From: Chryseobacterium sp. GVT01B
Lineage (GTDB): Bacteria > Bacteroidota > Bacteroidia > Flavobacteriales > Weeksellaceae
Length of the DNA: 64,000 nt
Assembly (NCBI RefSeq): GCF_019970045.1
Contig: NZ_JAHXYI010000001.1
Location: forward strand, 310,001 to 374,000
Direction of reading: 5' to 3'
Shown here: piece after piece, positions 61,833 to 64,000 of the stretch
Numbering within the stretch: the first letter of the stretch is position 1
Layout of the letters: every line of letters starts with the position of its first letter
The notes under the pieces: generated by a model
The model's database searches: none
Told to the model about the DNA's origin: nothing
What the model saw: only the letters and a program-made list of their open reading frames with translations
Translations under genes and position numbers: made by a program

Positions 61833-63671
61833 ATGAGAAAATCGGCTGCAATCATTTTTGCGTTTATCATTTCACAATTTCAGGCTCAGCAAGGAGCTTA
61901 TTATCAGCAGGCTGCGAAGTACAAGATGGATATTGATGTCAATGCTGAAAAATTTACCTATCAGGGAAAACAGACTTTAGAATACACCAACAACTCACCA
62001 GATGAGCTGAATGTGGTGTATTTCCATCTATATTGGAACGCTTTCAAACCTAATTCCATGATGGATCAAAGAGTGGCTTCCCAAGGCAAGAATGGTGACG
62101 GAAGGCTGCAGAAAGACGGTATTTCAAGGCTGGCTTCCATTCCAAAAGATCAGGAAGGAGCTCAGAATATCCACTGGATTAAACAAAATGGAAAAGATCT
62201 GAAATTTGAAGTTCAGGAAACCATTATGAAAGTTTATCTGGCAGAGCCAATTAAACCAAACTCTACAACTACTTTTACAATGGACTGGGATTCTGTGATT
62301 CCTCAACAGATCAGAAGAAGCGGTAGAAATAACAGGGAAGGTGTAGATATGACAATGACGCAGTGGTATCCAAAAATTGCTGAGTACGATTATGACGGCT
62401 GGGCAACTTTTGATTATTTGGGAAGAGAATTCCACGCTCCATTCTCTGACTTTGATGTTACGATTAAAATCAACAAAGATTATGTTGTAGGAGCAGGAGG
62501 TATCCTTCAAAATCCTAAAGGCGTGAAAGGATATGAAACTAAAAGTCTGCTTGTAGTAGATAAAGATAATAAGGTTACATGGAAATGGACTGCAAAAAAT
62601 ATTCTTGATTTCGCATGGAGTGCAGACAGAGATTATTCTGTAGAAAGCTTCAATGTTCCGGAAGGTCCAAAAGTATATCTGGTTTATCAGAAAAATGATA
62701 AAACGAAGGCATGGGGAGAATCACAACCTTATATCACCAAATATTTCCAGATCATGAATAGTCACTTTGGAAAATATGTATATCCTACTTATGCATTCAT
62801 TCAGGGAGGTGACGGAGGAATGGAATACGGAATGTGTACCATGATTTTAGGTGAAGCAAAAAGCGTTAAAGATTTAATGGGTTTAATGGCACACGAAGGA
62901 TCTCACTCATGGTATCAGCAGATGTTAGCTACCAATGAATCTGTACGTCCATGGATGGATGAAGGTTTCACAAGCTATGCGGAAGGGTATACCATGTATC
63001 AGCTATTCCCTGAAGACCTGCCGAATCCATTTGCCAAAACACTTGATGCTTACAGAAGCTTTATTAAAAAAGGAATCGAAGAACCTGCCGTTTGGTTAGG
63101 GGATCACCATGATAACGGTACAGCTTATACATATGCATCTTATGTAAAAGGTGAATTATACCTGGTACAGCTTGGATACATTATGGGAGAGCAGAACCTT
63201 GCGGAAACCCTGAAACAATATTATGATCAATGGAGCATGAAGCATCCTTCAGACAGAGATTTTCTTCACATTGCACAGAAAGTTTCCGGGATGGATCTGA
63301 AATGGTTCCATAATTATTGGATCAATACGACAAAGACGATTGATTACGGGATTAAAGATGTAAAATATGATGCGAAATCTACAACCATTACTTTAATCAA
63401 CAACGGTCAGGTTCCAATGCCGATAGATTTTGGAGTGATGACAACGGATAAAAAAGTTGTTACTTATCAGATACCATTGAATATGACGCATACATGGAAA
63501 CAAAAGGATATTTATGGAGATCTTAAAACAGCGCCTTACTGGCCTTGGACCCAAAAAGAATATACCCTTACCATTCCTTACACCAAATCTCAGTTATCTG
63601 TTTTGGGAATTGATTTCAGCCAGAGAATTGCAGATATAAACATGGAGAATAATTTTGTAGAAGTAAAATAA
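61833..63671 (+). CDS. M1 family metallopeptidase (secreted aminopeptidase)
   Basis: The 612-residue product has a signal peptide ending FQAQ and an M1 peptidase fold: N-terminal beta saddle (VNAEKFTYQGKQTLEYTNN, FHLYWNAFKPNS), the exopeptidase-loop equivalent GGMEYGMCTMI (with Tyr where GAMEN has Asn), and the zinc motif HEGSH near residue 353 with the third ligand in WMDEGFTSYAEGY. M1 enzymes remove N-terminal residues from peptides. It is probably periplasmic or surface-located. A -7-like TACCTTTA lies upstream and a terminator follows. Confidence 0.93.
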   Translation: MRKSAAIIFAFIISQFQAQQGAYYQQAAKYKMDIDVNAEKFTYQGKQTLEYTNNSPDELNVVYFHLYWNAFKPNSMMDQRVASQGKNGDGRLQKDGISRLASIPKDQEGAQNIHWIKQNGKDLKFEVQETIMKVYLAEPIKPNSTTTFTMDWDSVIPQQIRRSGRNNREGVDMTMTQWYPKIAEYDYDGWATFDYLGREFHAPFSDFDVTIKINKDYVVGAGGILQNPKGVKGYETKSLLVVDKDNKVTWKWTAKNILDFAWSADRDYSVESFNVPEGPKVYLVYQKNDKTKAWGESQPYITKYFQIMNSHFGKYVYPTYAFIQGGDGGMEYGMCTMILGEAKSVKDLMGLMAHEGSHSWYQQMLATNESVRPWMDEGFTSYAEGYTMYQLFPEDLPNPFAKTLDAYRSFIKKGIEEPAVWLGDHHDNGTAYTYASYVKGELYLVQLGYIMGEQNLAETLKQYYDQWSMKHPSDRDFLHIAQKVSGMDLKWFHNYWINTTKTIDYGIKDVKYDAKSTTITLINNGQVPMPIDFGVMTTDKKVVTYQIPLNMTHTWKQKDIYGDLKTAPYWPWTQKEYTLTIPYTKSQLSVLGIDFSQRIADINMENNFVEVK

Positions 63672-63691
63672 TAAATACAAAATAATATAAT

Positions 63692-63731
63692 AAATAGCGC
63701 GGAAATTTTATTTCTGCGCTATTTATTTTAA
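63692..63731 (+). terminator. Terminator after M1 peptidase
   Basis: AAATAGCGC-GAAAT and ATTTC-GCGCTATTT arms with one opposed mismatch and an A/T-rich tail. Confidence 0.82.
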
Positions 63732-63894
63732 AGAAAGAGGTAGCTGGTAAATGTTGATGTGGATTTATTTTAAAGATAGACTTAATTTATAAGAGATTCA
63801 GAGCTTGTTTTTATAAAAATGATTAAATTTAATCCCTCAAAATCAAGCAGGAATTTCAATCATAAATCAAGAATTTCTTCTGAAAAATATGTCA

Positions 63895-64000
63895 ATGAAT
63901 TCAATCGTAATCAACGTAGGAAACAGCAATATCAGATTTGGTCTTTTCAATGGCGATAATTGTGATATTTCGTGGGTAATCAATACAAAACCTTACAGAA
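63895..64000 (+). CDS. coaX: Type III pantothenate kinase, N-terminal fragment (cut by window edge)
   Basis: Only the first 35 codons are visible, starting MNSIVINVGNSNIRFGLF (an ATG two codons earlier, 63889, is also in frame). This resembles the phosphate-binding P-loop region of CoaX, DxGNTxxxxGxF, which makes 4-phosphopantothenate in coenzyme A synthesis. The first residue of the motif is Asn here, where the family usually has Asp. The call rests on a short fragment. Confidence 0.72.
   Translation, partial: MNSIVINVGNSNIRFGLFNGDNCDISWVINTKPYR

Noticed and set aside
62124-62510. 128-codon open frame antisense to the M1 peptidase
   Set aside because: It lies wholly within a well-supported gene and has no recognisable domain.
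1-64000. tRNA, rRNA, CRISPR arrays, insertion sequences or prophage genes
   Set aside because: Reading the intergenic regions I found no cloverleaf-like sequence, regularly spaced repeats, transposase or phage genes.

Overview
The window is chromosomal DNA of a low-GC Flavobacteriia member, most likely Chryseobacterium or a close relative in the Weeksellaceae. Supporting signs are type IX secretion cargo with C-terminal sorting domains, GldH, GLPGLI and DUF3078 family proteins, alternative complex III, a SUF system, type III glutamine synthetase, and promoters of the Bacteroidetes form (TTG, 17-23 nt, TAnnTTTG) with few Shine-Dalgarno sequences. The species assignment is inference from protein character; no 16S gene is present. 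I see no tRNA, rRNA, CRISPR array, prophage or insertion sequence, so this is mostly a core-genome segment.

Layout: 1-2.8 kb holds the start of gdhA (cut by the window edge), dprA and a rhomboid protease. At 3-5.1 kb are two tandem DUF3078 outer-membrane-type proteins. At 5.2-9.8 kb is a minus-strand suf operon (sufA-type carrier, sufB, a GNAT acetyltransferase, sufC, sufD). At 10-11.8 kb are two tandem GLPGLI proteins with Gly-rich tails. At 11.9-19.5 kb, all on the minus strand, are a zinc metallopeptidase, an LtaS-like sulfatase, ribH, a TPR protein, apt, a lipoprotein and a secreted protein. At 19.6-28 kb is the complete act operon (actA-F) for alternative complex III. At 28.2-32.6 kb are a SPOR protein, a polytopic membrane protein, T9SS cargo and SelO. 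At 32.7-37 kb is ricT-gldH-PBP1A. At 37.4-41.9 kb are fadL, an SGNH lipoprotein, prs and rplY. At 42.2-44.5 kb are sufS, a newly spotted 41-codon double-glycine-leader peptide gene, and a second T9SS cargo gene. At 44.6-48.6 kb is hemA-hemC-hemD-hemE. At 49-54.7 kb is mreBCD-PBP2-rodA. At 54.8-64 kb are a pentapeptide-repeat protein, an NlpC/P60 lipoprotein, glutamine synthetase III, a DUF6909-like protein with a nucleoside-phosphorylase-like C-terminus, a DinB-like protein, an M1 peptidase and the first codons of coaX.

How the genes work together: the suf operon and the distant sufS supply Fe-S clusters, used among others by the Fe-S subunit ActB. The hem operon leads to heme, needed by the cytochromes ActA and ActE. 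The mre/PBP2/rodA operon and PBP1A build the cell wall. GldH and two T9SS cargo proteins point to a functioning gliding/T9SS surface.

The most interesting unexplained items are the 41-residue RiPP-like precursor at 43.5 kb, the DUF6909-like protein with inverted repeats at its promoter, a 61-nt near-perfect palindrome between sufA and sufB, a REP-like inverted repeat at 16.4 kb, two related palindromes around the DinB gene, a possible structured RNA at 56.35-56.49 kb, and interdigitated repeats upstream of mreB. I found no large undescribed multigene system. Several start codons were moved because a clear -7 box overlaps or lies inside the longest reading frame.
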